The notes: generated from the letters alone by a model not told the origin. A DNA stretch of 64,000 bases from Ignavibacteriota bacterium (GCA_025358305.1 JANYJZ010000032.1:82418-146417); one strand, 5' to 3'; shown: positions 26,816 to 37,418, counted from the stretch's first letter. Numbers and translations are program-made.

Positions 26816-28174
26816 CTACATGTTCTTGATGATCTCCGAAGCGAACTCAGAGCACTTCACCTCTTTCGCACCCGCCATGAGCCGGGCGAAATCGTAGGTG
26901 ACGGTCTTCGCATCGATCGAGCGCTCCAGGCCACGGATGATGAGGTCCGCCGCCTCGCCCCAGCCCAGGTAGCGCAGCATCATCTCGCCGCTCAGAATGA
27001 CCGATCCCGGGTTCACCTTGTCGAGGTCGGCATACTTCGGCGCCGTCCCGTGGGTCGCTTCGAACACCGCGTGTCCGGTGACGTAGTTGACGTTCCCGCC
27101 CGGCGCGATGCCGATCCCCCCGACCTGCGCCGCCAGGGCGTCGCTGAGGTAGTCGCCGTTGAGGTTCAGGGTCGCGATGACGTCGAACTCCTCCGGCCTC
27201 GTCAGGACCTGCTGGAGCGTGATGTCCGCGATGGCGTCCTTCACCAGGACCTTGCCAGAGGCGAGGGCGGCTTTCTGCTCCGCGTTCGCCGCATCCTCCC
27301 CGCGCTCCTTCTTCGTCCGCTCCCACTGCGACCACGTATAGACCTTCGTGGGGAACTCCCGCTCCGCAAGCGCGTATCCCCAGTCCCGGAACGCTCCTTC
27401 GGTGAATTTCATGATGTTCCCCTTATGGACGATCGTCAGGGACTTGCGCTTCTCTTGGATCGCGAATTGCAAGGCGGCCCGGATGAGCCGCTCGGACCCG
27501 AGCTGCGAGACTGGCTTGATGCCGATGCCGACGCGCAGGCCGTCCTCGCTCCGGGCGAGCGCCGCCGCCGCGTTCCACGCACGCGACGCCGCACCAGAGC
27601 CGAAGCGGATCTTCTTGAACTCGGCCGGGAACTCCTGTTCGATGAAGGCGAGCACCTTGGCGGCCTCCGCCGAGCCCGCTGAGAACTCGATGCCGGCGTA
27701 GATGTCCTCGGTGTTCTCGCGGAAAATGACCATCTTCACCGCTTCGGGGCGTTTCACCGGAGAGGGGACGCCACCGAAGTACTGCACGGGCCGCAGACAG
27801 ACGTAGAGGTCGAGCATCTGCCGCAATGCGACGTTGAGGGAGCGTCTGCCGCCGCCGACCGGTGTCGTCAAGGGTCCTTTGATGCCGACGAGGTACTCCT
27901 GGAACGCGCGGACGGTCTCGTCGGGAAGCCAGTTACTGAACTGCTTGAACGCTTTTTCGCCGGCGTAGACCTCCATCCAGGCGATGGAGCGCGCATTGCC
28001 GTACGCCTTGGCGACGGCGGCGTCGAAGACGCGCACGGAGGCGCGCCAGATGTCGGGTCCGGTGCCGTCCCCTTCGATGAACGGGATGATGGGGTGCGCC
28101 GGAACGGTGAGGCGGCCCTGTTGGATCGTGATCCGTTCGCCGCTCGGACGCGGCGATGATATGGGAGAGGTCAT
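26816..28174 (-). CDS. icd: NADP-dependent isocitrate dehydrogenase
   Basis: A 452-residue enzyme that oxidises isocitrate to 2-oxoglutarate in the TCA cycle. It follows the E. coli-type sequence closely: the [20 protein letters not shown] substrate loop with the regulatory-type serine, [50 protein letters not shown] and the C-terminal [17 protein letters not shown] choice is supported by HGTAPKY (Lys-Tyr contacting the 2'-phosphate) and TYDFARLM (Tyr and Arg). Two insertions set it apart from E. coli: one after KKIRFGSG and a lysine/alanine-rich one after TWSQWER. The ATG overlaps the stop of the upstream HIT gene. Confidence 0.95.
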   Translation of the reverse strand: MTSPISSPRPSGERITIQQGRLTVPAHPIIPFIEGDGTGPDIWRASVRVFDAAVAKAYGNARSIAWMEVYAGEKAFKQFSNWLPDETVRAFQEYLVGIKGPLTTPVGGGRRSLNVALRQMLDLYVCLRPVQYFGGVPSPVKRPEAVKMVIFRENTEDIYAGIEFSAGSAEAAKVLAFIEQEFPAEFKKIRFGSGAASRAWNAAAALARSEDGLRVGIGIKPVSQLGSERLIRAALQFAIQEKRKSLTIVHKGNIMKFTEGAFRDWGYALAEREFPTKVYTWSQWERTKKERGEDAANAEQKAALASGKVLVKDAIADITLQQVLTRPEEFDVIATLNLNGDYLSDALAAQVGGIGIAPGGNVNYVTGHAVFEATHGTAPKYADLDKVNPGSVILSGEMMLRYLGWGEAADLIIRGLERSIDAKTVTYDFARLMAGAKEVKCSEFASEIIKNM

Positions 28175-28626
28175 GATGGTCTGTTCTGGGTTGGTGGTCG
28201 GATGGGGTCGGGAGCGATCGACTGCCTGATGCGTTCGGCATATTCGGTCATTTCCTGGCCGGCGTATTTCTTCAGTTCGAGGATGAAACGGATGTTGTCG
28301 TCGTCATAGCGCGGCGTTACGTGGAAATGGAAATGGAACACCGACTGCCCGGCCGCGCGGCCGTTGTTCGAGAAAATGTTGAACCCCGGCGGATGGAGCG
28401 CGCCGACGATGGCGCTCGAGATGATCTTCGTCGCAAGGGCGAGATCAGCGAGTTCCTCCTCCGGTACGTCGATGTAGGTGGCGCTGTGCGTCGTCGGGAT
28501 GACGAGAACGTGGCCGAAGTGGATCGGATTGATGTCCAGGATCGCGAGCGCGTGGGGGTTCCGATAGAGCACGTGCGCGGCGGATTCGCCGCGGATGATC
28601 TTGCAGAATGCGCAGTGTGTAGTCAC
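28171..28626 (-). CDS. HIT-family nucleotide hydrolase/transferase
   Basis: About 151 residues. A CxxC near the N-terminus ([10 protein letters not shown]), the [21 protein letters not shown] segment (quoted in part) with the HxHxH catalytic triad, and a hydrophobic [16 protein letters not shown] strand identify the Hint/PKCI-like HIT branch. These enzymes hydrolyse nucleoside phosphoramidates or dinucleotides. The GTG at 28626 is chosen because the longer frame (to 28671) would begin upstream of the promoter -10; a TTG at 28632 is the alternative. The stop overlaps the icd start by 4 nt, so the two are translationally coupled. Confidence 0.88.
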   Translation of the reverse strand: MTTHCAFCKIIRGESAAHVLYRNPHALAILDINPIHFGHVLVIPTTHSATYIDVPEEELADLALATKIISSAIVGALHPPGFNIFSNNGRAAGQSVFHFHFHVTPRYDDDNIRFILELKKYAGQEMTEYAERIRQSIAPDPIRPPTQNRPS

Positions 28627-28661
28627 GGACAAAGAGGCTCTGTAGGCAGTGAGAGTAGCTC

Positions 28662-28690
28662 TATATACCAAAATTCCGCACGAAAGTCAA
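28662..28690 (-). promoter_or_regulatory. Sigma-70-like promoter of HIT-icd
   Basis: Minus strand: TTGACT (28690-28685), 17 bp, TATATA (28667-28662). It sits 35 nt before the proposed GTG start and rules out the more upstream starts. Confidence 0.7.
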
Positions 28691-28756
28691 CGCCTCCGGC
28701 ACTCAGGCGAGCCGAGGGCGGTGGCGAGAAGCCGAGGGCGAAAAGCGATAAGGTTG

Positions 28757-28785
28757 TTGATTCTTGTTCCACCGTTCCGTATATT
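28757..28785 (+). promoter_or_regulatory. Sigma-70-like promoter of the TPR gene
   Basis: TTGATT (28757-28762), 17 bp, TATATT (28780-28785). The ATG at 28838 is 52 nt downstream. Confidence 0.65.
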
Positions 28786-28837
28786 ATCCCCGAATTCTTC
28801 ACCACCCATCCAGAAAACCATGTTCACAGGAGTTCGT

Positions 28838-30043
28838 ATGAAACAATGGTCCATCGTGTTCATCCTGGCCGTCATCCTCTCGAGTTTCTTCTTCACGGGG
28901 TTCCAGTGCGGATCGGCCGAAGAGACAAGCGCTAAATTGTACATGCAGCGCTCTGATTGGCGCAATGCGGAGACGGCCCTCCTCAAGGAGACCGACAAAA
29001 ATCCGGCAAACGCCGAGGCATGGTATTTTCTCGGACAGACCCGATTGAAGCGCGGCGAAATCGCGGGAGATCAAGGATCGTACGATTCGATGAAGATCCT
29101 CTTCTCCTCCATGGTCGAAGCGTACAAGAAGGCGAAGGACCTGAGTCCCGAGTACGCCTCCAAATCGAACACCGAGGAGCTCTACGCCTGGCAGAAGGCC
29201 ATCAATTACGGCGTAAACCTCTACAACAAGAGCGTCAGCGCGTCGAAGGACAGCGCTTCGATGCTCCGCACGAAGGCAATCACGGCCTACGAGACGTCGA
29301 TCTACATCCGCCCCGACAGCATTCTCGCCTACAAGAACGCCGCCGTCGCCCTCCACGCCGACGGCAAGATCGAGGAGGAGATCGCGATGCTGAAGCAGGC
29401 ACGGCAGCACAAGAGCGACCCCGACGTCTCCTCGCAGATCATCCAGTACTACCTCGACAAGGCAGAGGAAGCCAGTGCGAAGAAGGAAACCGAGAAGGCG
29501 AACGGCCTCTATGCCACGGCCCTGACGGAGCTCTCCGATGCGCGGAAGGCCGATCCGGCGAACTCCCAGCTCATGGACGCGATGATCAACGTCTACATCA
29601 AGCTCGGGAAGGCGTCCGAAGCCGTCCCCCTCATGCAGCAGGCGCTCGACAAGGACCCGAACAACAAGGTCTACCACTACAACCTCGGCGTCCTCCTCAT
29701 CCAGGCCGACAAGCTGCCGGAGGCCGTGGAGCATTTCGACGCGGCAATCAAGATCGACCCGACGTACGACATCGCGTACCAGAACGCGGGCGTCGCGCAG
29801 ATGAAGTGGGCGGACAAGATGAAGACGAAGGCCGTCGCGGAGTCCGAGGACAAGAAGGCGAAGATGGACAAATCGTATCAGGAGCACTTCAAGGCCGCCG
29901 CCGTCTACTTTGACAAGCTCGTTGCCATGAAGCCCCAGGACGTGAACCTCTATGACCTGCTCATCTCCGCCTATGCGAACGGCGGGGAACTCAAGAAGGC
30001 CGAAGAGTGGGCGAAGAAGGCCGACGTACTCCGGAAGAAGTAA
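28838..30043 (+). CDS. Exported tetratricopeptide repeat protein
   Basis: A 401-residue protein. AGGAG at 28828-28832 sits 5 nt before the ATG. The N-terminus is a signal sequence (hydrophobic residues 5-20); it ends in FQCGSAEE, where the cysteine could be lipidated, although the lipobox is not canonical. The rest is a series of TPR units (ALLKETDKNPANAEAWYFLG, AYKNAAVALHADGKIEEEI, VYHYNLGVLLIQADKLPEAV, AYQNAGVAQMKWADKMKTKA) separated by lysine-rich linkers. TPR proteins of this kind usually scaffold envelope complexes. A strong terminator follows 22 nt after the stop, so the gene is probably monocistronic. Its exact role is unknown. Confidence 0.85.
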   Translation: MKQWSIVFILAVILSSFFFTGFQCGSAEETSAKLYMQRSDWRNAETALLKETDKNPANAEAWYFLGQTRLKRGEIAGDQGSYDSMKILFSSMVEAYKKAKDLSPEYASKSNTEELYAWQKAINYGVNLYNKSVSASKDSASMLRTKAITAYETSIYIRPDSILAYKNAAVALHADGKIEEEIAMLKQARQHKSDPDVSSQIIQYYLDKAEEASAKKETEKANGLYATALTELSDARKADPANSQLMDAMINVYIKLGKASEAVPLMQQALDKDPNNKVYHYNLGVLLIQADKLPEAVEHFDAAIKIDPTYDIAYQNAGVAQMKWADKMKTKAVAESEDKKAKMDKSYQEHFKAAAVYFDKLVAMKPQDVNLYDLLISAYANGGELKKAEEWAKKADVLRKK

Positions 30044-30065
30044 CGAAGTCAGGATCGACGAATTC

Positions 30066-30098
30066 AGCCCTCCGGGTCTCCCCGGAGGGCTGTTTCAT
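30066..30098 (+). terminator. Intrinsic terminator after the TPR gene
   Basis: An 11-bp perfect stem (AGCCCTCCGGG with CCCGGAGGGCT), TCTC loop and a modest T-rich tail. It stands between the TPR gene and the DUF3467 gene. Confidence 0.8.
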
Positions 30099-30120
30099 TC
30101 TCATATCTGAAGGAAGACCC

Positions 30121-30450
30121 ATGGCCAACCAGCATCCCCAGCAGCAGCAGATCAACATCGAGCTCGGCGAGAAGGAGGCCGAAGGCATCTACTCCAATCT
30201 CGCGATCATCACGCACTCCCCGGCTGAATTCGTGATCGATTTCACTCGCGTCCTCCCCGGCGTGCCGAAGGCGAAGGTCCACGCCCGGGTCATCACGACG
30301 CCGCAGCACGCAAAGCTCCTCCTCAACGCGCTCCGAGAGAACATCGAGAAGTACGAGCATTCATTCGGGGAGATCAAGATCCATGGCGAGCCGACTGCGG
30401 GAGGGTTCGGCTTTCAGCCGCCGACGACCGGCGGCGAAAAGGTCCACTGA
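30121..30450 (+). CDS. DUF3467 family protein
   Basis: A 109-residue protein. AAGGA at 30111-30115 lies 5 nt before the ATG. The INIELGEKEAEGIYSNLAII start, the HSPAEFVIDFTRVLPG core and the later HAKLLLNALRENI helix match DUF3467, a small cytosolic family widespread in Bacteroidota-related phyla and without a known function. The C-terminal ~20 residues are glycine and proline rich. It ends 20 nt from the convergent hslU gene. No promoter could be read between the upstream terminator and this gene, so read-through is possible. Confidence 0.85.
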   Translation: MANQHPQQQQINIELGEKEAEGIYSNLAIITHSPAEFVIDFTRVLPGVPKAKVHARVITTPQHAKLLLNALRENIEKYEHSFGEIKIHGEPTAGGFGFQPPTTGGEKVH

Positions 30451-30470
30451 AGGAAGAGTGCGGGGAGCGG

Positions 30471-31882
<1,412 letters not shown>

Positions 31883-31886
<4 letters not shown>

Positions 31887-32431
31887 GGCGTCCCCGGGAG
31901 CTCTTCGAGCGTCAAGTTCTTGTTCGTGTAGATGCAGATCTCGCTCGCCGCATCGAGGGACTGACGGACGATCTCGCCCGCGTCCAACGTGGTGTGCTTC
32001 CGGAGCATCCTCGCGGCGACGAGGGCAAAGTTGCCGCCGGAACCGATGGCGACAATGCCGTCATCGGGCTCGATGACCTCGCCTGTCCCGGAGATGACGA
32101 GAGCCTGGTTGCGGTCGAGGACGGCCAAGAGGGCCTCAAGCTGCCGAAGGTATTTGTCCGTCCGCCACTGCTTCGCGAGCTCGACGGCGGCCCGAAGGAG
32201 ATTGCCCCGGTACTGCTGGAGGTGGTCCTCGAACCGCTCAAAGAGCGTGAATGCGTCGGCGGCGGAACCGGCGAAGCCGGCGAGCACGGAATCATTGTAG
32301 ATCTTCCGAACCTTCCGGGCTCCCTGCTTCATGATCGCGTTGCCGACGGTCACCTGGCCGTCGGCGCCGATGACGGTGCGTCCATTGTGCGTCAATCCGA
32401 TGACGGTCGTCGCATGAATGATGGAGGACAT
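31883..32431 (-). CDS. hslV: HslV, peptidase of the HslVU protease
   Basis: A 182-residue proteasome-like peptidase. The catalytic threonine is T8, exposed after removal of a seven-residue propeptide (HATTVIG). [26 protein letters not shown] and [11 protein letters not shown] follow the family closely, and the sodium-site region [15 protein letters not shown] is present. It forms the double hexamer ring that partners with HslU. The gene lies 36 nt downstream of rpoN on the same strand and probably shares its transcript. Confidence 0.97.
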
Positions 32432-32467
32432 AGGGGCCTTCGAGAGCGTTGTGAAACGGTTGTGGAT

Positions 32468-33919
32468 TCAGATCTTCCGGCGAAGCCGCGCGACCGGCAT
32501 GCGCATCGCTTCGCGGTACTTGGCGACGGTGCGCCGGGCGATGTTCAAGCCGTTGGCGTTGAGCATCTCCGCGATCCGGTCATCGCTCAGGGGGTGCGCG
32601 CTATCCTCTCGGTCGATGATCTCCCGGATCATATTCTTCACTTCCTTGTTGGAGACCTCCTCGCCGGTCTGCGTCGTGAGCTTGTCGCTGAAGAAATGCC
32701 GGAGCTCGAAGACGCCGTACTCGGTTTGGACGTACTTCCCGTTGACGACCCTGCTGATCGTCGAGATGTCCATGCCGATGACCTCGGCAATGTCCTTGTA
32801 GATCATCGGCCGCAAGTTCTCTCCCGTCTCGAAGAACTGGCGCTGCTTCTCGACGATCGAGCGCATGACGCGCATCATCGTGTCCCGGCGCTGGTTGATC
32901 GACGCGATGAACCACTTCGCCGCCTCGAACCGCTTCCGGATGAAGTCCTTCACGCCGGTCGGCGTGCCGTTGCGACGCCGAGACATGAGATCCTTGTACG
33001 CCTTGTTGATTCTGAGGGGGGGCACGCTCCGGTCGTTCAAGGAGATGATGAAGTCGTCGCCGTCCCGCTCCACGAGAAAATCGGGGATGACGTAGTTCTG
33101 CTGCGCCGTGAACTGCCCCTCCCCCGGCTTGGGGTTGAGCTTCTGGATGAGTTCGACGACGGGCCGAAGCTGGTCGATGTGCATCTCGAGCGCCTTGGCA
33201 AGGTCCTCAAAATGCTTCATCGTGAAGTTCTCGAAATGGTCGCGGAGGATCTTCAGGGCGACGTCCTTCATTTTCGCCGGATAGTCGCCGATCTCCATCT
33301 GGACGATGAGGCACTCCTGGAGCGTCCGTGCGCCGATCCCCGGAGGATCGAGCCGCTGGACCGTGCTGAGGACGCGTTCGGCCTGTTCGGGCGTGATGGC
33401 GAGGGTGTGCGTGAGGTTGAGGTCCTGCACGATGAGCGCGAGGTCCCTGCGGAGGTAGCCGTCCTCGTCGATGTTGCCGATGATCTCTTCGCCGAGGAGC
33501 TCTTCCTCGGGGCTGAGGTCGAGGAGCTTCACTTGGTCCAGGAGCCGCTGGGTGCTCGAGACCTCCGCGGGCTGGGGGTACTGCTCGCGGTCCTCGTCGT
33601 CGAACTCCTGCCGCGTCGCCTTGTGCCCGTCGAGATCGTCGTTCATGAAATCCTCGAACGTGTAGCCGTCCTCCGCCTTGGCCGCCTCCGCCTCTGCGGC
33701 CACCTCCGCCGCCTGGATCTCGACGTCGTCGGACTCCGGCTCCTCCTGTTCCTGTGTGAGCTCTACCTCGTCGGTCTCCTCCAGGAGAGGGTTCATCTCA
33801 AGCTCCGCCTTGATGCGTTGCTCGAGGGCGAGGATGGGCAGCTGCAGAAGCTGGAGGTACTGCACCTGCTGCGGCGTCAGCTTTTGCTGAAGGGATTGTC
33901 GCTGGGAGAGGTTAAGCAC
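32468..33919 (-). CDS. rpoN: RNA polymerase sigma-54 factor
   Basis: About 483 residues. Region I is the glutamine-rich LSQRQSLQQKLTPQQVQYLQ start; an acidic region II follows (about 50-110). The core-binding and DNA-binding domains come next, and the RpoN box near the C-terminus reads ARRTVAKYREA. Start: the GTG at 33919 gives the family N-terminus; the longer frame runs into the upstream gene. That start overlaps the DUF3109 stop by 8 nt. Sigma-54 needs an AAA+ activator; none is in this window, and I found no convincing -24/-12 promoter here. Confidence 0.95.
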   Translation of the reverse strand: MLNLSQRQSLQQKLTPQQVQYLQLLQLPILALEQRIKAELEMNPLLEETDEVELTQEQEEPESDDVEIQAAEVAAEAEAAKAEDGYTFEDFMNDDLDGHKATRQEFDDEDREQYPQPAEVSSTQRLLDQVKLLDLSPEEELLGEEIIGNIDEDGYLRRDLALIVQDLNLTHTLAITPEQAERVLSTVQRLDPPGIGARTLQECLIVQMEIGDYPAKMKDVALKILRDHFENFTMKHFEDLAKALEMHIDQLRPVVELIQKLNPKPGEGQFTAQQNYVIPDFLVERDGDDFIISLNDRSVPPLRINKAYKDLMSRRRNGTPTGVKDFIRKRFEAAKWFIASINQRRDTMMRVMRSIVEKQRQFFETGENLRPMIYKDIAEVIGMDISTISRVVNGKYVQTEYGVFELRHFFSDKLTTQTGEEVSNKEVKNMIREIIDREDSAHPLSDDRIAEMLNANGLNIARRTVAKYREAMRMPVARLRRKI

Positions 33920-34511
33920 GTCCGTCCACCGCCTCGTCGTCGTCCGTACGTCCGGCGTCCATGCGCCGGCATTCGCTGCGGAACTCATCGTACCACGCTG
34001 CGCCGAACTTTCGCTCGAGGGGTTCGCGCAGGAACTCATACAGGGGAACGTCCTCCTTGACGCCGCGTTCGACGCCGGGGAGGCATTCGCCGATCCGCTC
34101 GTAGTGGAGCCGGGATCCGTCGCGCGAGACCCGCACCGGAAAAAGGTGGCAAGAGAGCGGCTTCCGCCACTGCGTTTCGCCGCGAAAAAAGGCCTTCTCG
34201 ATGGAGCACCGAGCGACCCCCTCCTCGCGTATGACAAAGACGCAGTCCTTGTCGTCGACGCAGTTCGTGTGGTAGCTTCCGGGCTCCCCCTCGAAGAGCC
34301 CCTGAGCCTCGATGACCCGGAGGTGGGACTCGGAGAGGTACTTCCGGACGATCGGGAACGCCTTCTCGATCTCGGCGAGTTCGTCATCGTCGAGGGGCGC
34401 TCCGCGCCCTCCGGGGAGGGTGCAGCAGGCCCCCTTGCAGGCGCTCACATTGCAGGCGAAGCGCTCGGTGACGATGGCCTCATCCACGATGGATTTTACA
34501 AGAGTTGTCAT
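33912..34511 (-). CDS. DUF3109 cysteine-cluster protein (YkgJ-like)
   Basis: A 199-residue cytosolic protein with a CNVSACKGACCTLPGGRGAP cluster at the N-terminus, followed by a CVDDKDCVFV pair, ARCSIEKAFFRG and CHLFPVRV. This matches DUF3109, related to the YkgJ zinc/iron-sulfur cysteine-cluster family. In FCB bacteria this gene is widespread, but I know of no assigned role. The stop overlaps the rpoN start by 8 nt, so it is probably the first gene of the DUF3109-rpoN-hslV-hslU operon. Confidence 0.85.
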   Translation of the reverse strand: MTTLVKSIVDEAIVTERFACNVSACKGACCTLPGGRGAPLDDDELAEIEKAFPIVRKYLSESHLRVIEAQGLFEGEPGSYHTNCVDDKDCVFVIREEGVARCSIEKAFFRGETQWRKPLSCHLFPVRVSRDGSRLHYERIGECLPGVERGVKEDVPLYEFLREPLERKFGAAWYDEFRSECRRMDAGRTDDDEAVDGRA

Positions 34512-34657
34512 TCCACGCGTAAAATACGAAAGTTTTCCATCATTCGAAAGTATCCGGCCGGAGTATACGATATTGGCCGGCTACGCGCTGTGACGGAGAA
34601 TAAGGGATCGACCCCCCGTATCAGGGGGCACGGAATGACGATCCGGGCCGCATCAAT

Positions 34658-35641
34658 TTAGGAAGGCTCCGGCGGATCGAAGAGGGAGGGTTGGGCGCCG
34701 GCCGCGGCGGGGCTCGGGAATGGTCCCTCGGCAGCTCCCCCCGGGGCGAGCGCGGAGGTGAGTTCTTGGAGGATGTCTGCTATATCCTCGACAAGCTTCG
34801 CGCGGCCGTCGCGGATGAGCGCATTGCAGCCGAGGCTCGTCCGGACCCGGGCGGGTCCCGGCACGGCGAAGACCTCCCTGTTCTGATCGAGCGCCAGGCG
34901 CGCCGTGATCATCGCTCCGCCAATTAGGTCCGATTCGACGACGAGCGTGCCGAGCGCGAGGCCGCTGATGATCCGGTTACGGCGCGGAAAGTTCGCGGCC
35001 TCCGGCCGTGCGCCCATGGGGTACTCGCTGATGACCGCGCCGTGGCAGACGATCTCGTCGGCGAGCGTCGCGTTCTCCGGCGGGTAGGCGACGTCGAGCC
35101 CTGAACCGACCACGGCGACGGTCCAGCCGCCGGAGCCGAGGGCAGCTTTGTGCGCGGCCGTGTCGATGCCGCGCGCAAGCCCGCTCACGACGCACAGCCC
35201 GGATCGGGCGCACGAGCTGCTGAAGCCGGTGGCCTCCGCGATGCCGTACGGCGACGGTCTCCGGGTCCCGACGATGGCGAGTGCGAACCTGTCGACGAGA
35301 GTGAGCGTCCCGCGCACGTAGAGGAGCGCCGGAGGATCGTAGATGCGCGAAAGGAGCTCAGGGTAGGCCGCGTCCCAGCAGGTGACCACGCGAGCGCCGG
35401 AGCGCTCGACCGCACGAAGCTGCGCTTCGGCGAAGCGGGAAGCGGCGCCGGCCGGGTCGTGGAGGACGCGCCAGGCCGCCAGGGCGCGCTCCACCCCCAT
35501 TCCCGGCACGGTGGCGAGGTCGCCGGGGGAAGCTCGGAGGACGCCCGATGGCCCCCCGCAGTGGTGGATGAGCGCACGGAAACGGTTCGGACCGAGCGCG
35601 GGGATCCGCGCCAGGACCAGCAGGTCGAAGAGTGAGAACAT
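34658..35641 (-). CDS. dprA: DNA processing protein DprA
   Basis: A 327-residue protein that loads RecA on incoming single-stranded DNA during natural transformation. N-terminal helix-hairpin-helix motifs (IPALGPNRFRALI and VPGMGVERALAAW) precede the Rossmann-like DNA_processg_A domain with SGLARGIDTAAHKAAL, GSGLDVAYPPEN, NFPRRNRIISGLALGTLVVE and ITARLALDQNREVFAVPG. The usual SGS before LIT is replaced by IGGAM. GGGAGG on the minus strand lies 6-7 nt before the ATG, which decides the start. It is 63 nt downstream of the EutN-family gene on the same strand. Confidence 0.93.
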   Translation of the reverse strand: MFSLFDLLVLARIPALGPNRFRALIHHCGGPSGVLRASPGDLATVPGMGVERALAAWRVLHDPAGAASRFAEAQLRAVERSGARVVTCWDAAYPELLSRIYDPPALLYVRGTLTLVDRFALAIVGTRRPSPYGIAEATGFSSSCARSGLCVVSGLARGIDTAAHKAALGSGGWTVAVVGSGLDVAYPPENATLADEIVCHGAVISEYPMGARPEAANFPRRNRIISGLALGTLVVESDLIGGAMITARLALDQNREVFAVPGPARVRTSLGCNALIRDGRAKLVEDIADILQELTSALAPGGAAEGPFPSPAAAGAQPSLFDPPEPS

Positions 35642-35704
35642 GTGACACCTCCCAAGAGACAAACACCAGCATGCCGCGCTCTCGCGCGGCAACGGGCCAA
35701 TTCC

Positions 35705-35977
35705 TTACTTGGCCACTTCCATTCCGTCGATGACGGCGACGATCACCGAATGCACCGGGACCTTCTTATTCTTCAGGACCTGCGCCGCCGCGGCCCCTTC
35801 CTGGACGACAAGGACGCTGTCGCCGACTCCGGCGTCGACCGTGTCGAGCGCGACGAGATCGCGGCCGATAAACTCGCCGTCGAGCCCGACGGGCTGGCAG
35901 ATGAGCATCTTCTGGCCGCGCAGCTGTTCGTTTTTTTGCGTCGCGACGAGCGTTCCGATCACTTTGCAGAGCGTCAT
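35705..35977 (-). CDS. EutN/CcmL-family microcompartment vertex protein
   Basis: A 90-residue BMC-P (pentamer) shell protein. It begins with the family pattern KVIGTLVATQKNEQLRGQKM, then LICQPVGLDG, the VALDTVDAGVGDSVLVVQEG core with its glycine-rich pentamer loop, and VPVHSVIVAVID at the end. Such pentamers cap the vertices of bacterial microcompartments. No hexameric shell gene is adjacent; the gene starts 6 nt after a phosphohexomutase gene and precedes dprA. Together with the encapsulation-type DeoC at 48116 it suggests a dispersed sugar-phosphate microcompartment. The family call is firm; the role in an assembled shell is inference. Confidence 0.9.
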   Translation of the reverse strand: MTLCKVIGTLVATQKNEQLRGQKMLICQPVGLDGEFIGRDLVALDTVDAGVGDSVLVVQEGAAAAQVLKNKKVPVHSVIVAVIDGMEVAK

Positions 35978-35983
35978 GTTGGC

Positions 35984-37357
35984 TCAATCCTGTAGGATAT
36001 CGTGTTTGAACCTGTCGACGAGCGCCTGGGCCTGTTGGGCGCGCGGCGCTTCGGCGATGATGCGGATGATGGGCTCGGTGTTCGACCGGCGGAGATGGAC
36101 CCACGAGTCGGGGAAATCGATCTTCAGTCCGTCGTCCATATTGATCGTCCCGTTCCCCGTATGGCGCTTGCACAGGACATCGAGCACCTCTTCCGAGCGT
36201 TCCTTCGACACCTCGACCTTCGATTTGACGATCTCATAGCGCGGAAGCGACGCCTTCAGGGCGGAGAGCGAGCCGCCGGACTCCGCAAGCTGCTGGAGGA
36301 CGATCCCGATGCCGACGATAGCGTCGCGCCCGAAATGGAGCGCCGGGATGATGACGCCACCGCTCCCTTCTCCTCCGACGATCGACTGGAGCTCCTTCAT
36401 CCGCGTCGCGACGTTGATCTCGCCGACGGGCGTCCGGAGGACGGTCACGCCGAACTTCCGCGCGACGTCGTCGACGGCGCGCGTCGTTGAGAGGTTTACG
36501 ACGACGGGACGCGGCGCGGCGCCGGAAGAGTGAGCGGCCGCTTTTTCCAGTATGAAGCGCACGACGGATGTGATCGTGTACTCCTCCCCGAACGGCTCTC
36601 CCTCTTCGGTGATGAGGACGAGGCGATCCACGTCGGGATCGACGGCGATGCCGAGGTCGGCCTTCGTTTCCTTCACCTTGCTGCAGAGGGCGCCGAGGTT
36701 CTCCGGCACAGGCTCCGGCGGACGGTCGAAGACCCCGCTTCCTTCGCAGTTGAGTTCAATGACGTTGCAGCCCAATGCTCGCAGCATCTGCGGCACGATG
36801 AGGCCGCCCGCGGCGTTGATGCAGTCCGCCACGACGGTGAACTTCCGGCGCCGGATGGCGTCGACCTTCACGTATGGCAGATCGAAGACACGGTCGATAT
36901 GCTTCTGGAGATAGGAAGGGTCCGAGGCGAGCCTGCCGATCTTGTTCCAGGGGACGAACCGCCTCGAAGGCTCTGCTGCGATCTCCCAGAAGCGCTTATT
37001 TTCACTGGCATTGAGGAACATACCCGTGCCGGCGATGAACTTCATGCCGTTCCATTCCATCGGGTTGTGACTGGCCGTCACGGCGATCCCGCCGGCTGCG
37101 CCCAGCTGCTCCACGGCGAGCGCGATCGTCGGGGTCGGTGCGACCCCCAGGGACACCACGTCGCAGCCCATGGAGACCAAGGTGGATGAGACGAGCTGCG
37201 CGACGCTCTCCCCCGTGACCCTCCCATCCCGGCCGATGACGATCGGACCACGGTTGCAATACTGCGCGAAGGCTGCCGCGTACCGTACGACGACGTCCGG
37301 GACGAGGGACTCGCCGACGACTCCCCGGATCCCGGAGATGCTGACCATGAGTGACAT
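35984..37357 (-). CDS. Alpha-D-phosphohexomutase (phosphoglucosamine/phosphomannomutase-like)
   Basis: A 457-residue mutase moving a phosphate between C1 and C6 (or C5) of a sugar. The phosphoserine is S96 in TASHNP, the magnesium loop is DPDVDRL, the sugar-binding loop GGEGSGGVI, and the distal phosphate loop RRSNTEPIIRI. GEGSGG differs from GEMSGH (phosphomanno/glucomutase) and GEQSGH (GlmM), so substrate cannot be assigned. Its tight coupling to a EutN shell gene leaves phosphopentomutase activity as an option worth testing. The ATG at 37357 is preferred; an ATG at 37348 is also possible. It is the first gene of the mutase-eutN-dprA operon. Confidence 0.88.
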   Translation of the reverse strand: MSLMVSISGIRGVVGESLVPDVVVRYAAAFAQYCNRGPIVIGRDGRVTGESVAQLVSSTLVSMGCDVVSLGVAPTPTIALAVEQLGAAGGIAVTASHNPMEWNGMKFIAGTGMFLNASENKRFWEIAAEPSRRFVPWNKIGRLASDPSYLQKHIDRVFDLPYVKVDAIRRRKFTVVADCINAAGGLIVPQMLRALGCNVIELNCEGSGVFDRPPEPVPENLGALCSKVKETKADLGIAVDPDVDRLVLITEEGEPFGEEYTITSVVRFILEKAAAHSSGAAPRPVVVNLSTTRAVDDVARKFGVTVLRTPVGEINVATRMKELQSIVGGEGSGGVIIPALHFGRDAIVGIGIVLQQLAESGGSLSALKASLPRYEIVKSKVEVSKERSEEVLDVLCKRHTGNGTINMDDGLKIDFPDSWVHLRRSNTEPIIRIIAEAPRAQQAQALVDRFKHDILQD

Positions 37358-37389
37358 GAATGCTTCGAATGCTTTGAAAAGACAATGAA

Positions 37390-37418
37390 AATGTAGCAAA
37401 GGCCAGGCAGAGAAGCAA
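37390..37418 (-). promoter_or_regulatory. Sigma-70-like promoter of mutase-eutN-dprA
   Basis: Minus strand: TTGCTT (37418-37413), 17 bp, TACATT (37395-37390). The mutase ATG is 32 nt downstream. Confidence 0.65.

Noticed and set aside
28627..28671. A longer HIT protein starting at 28671
   Set aside because: The codons lie over the promoter -10 (28662-28667) and add residues absent from the family.
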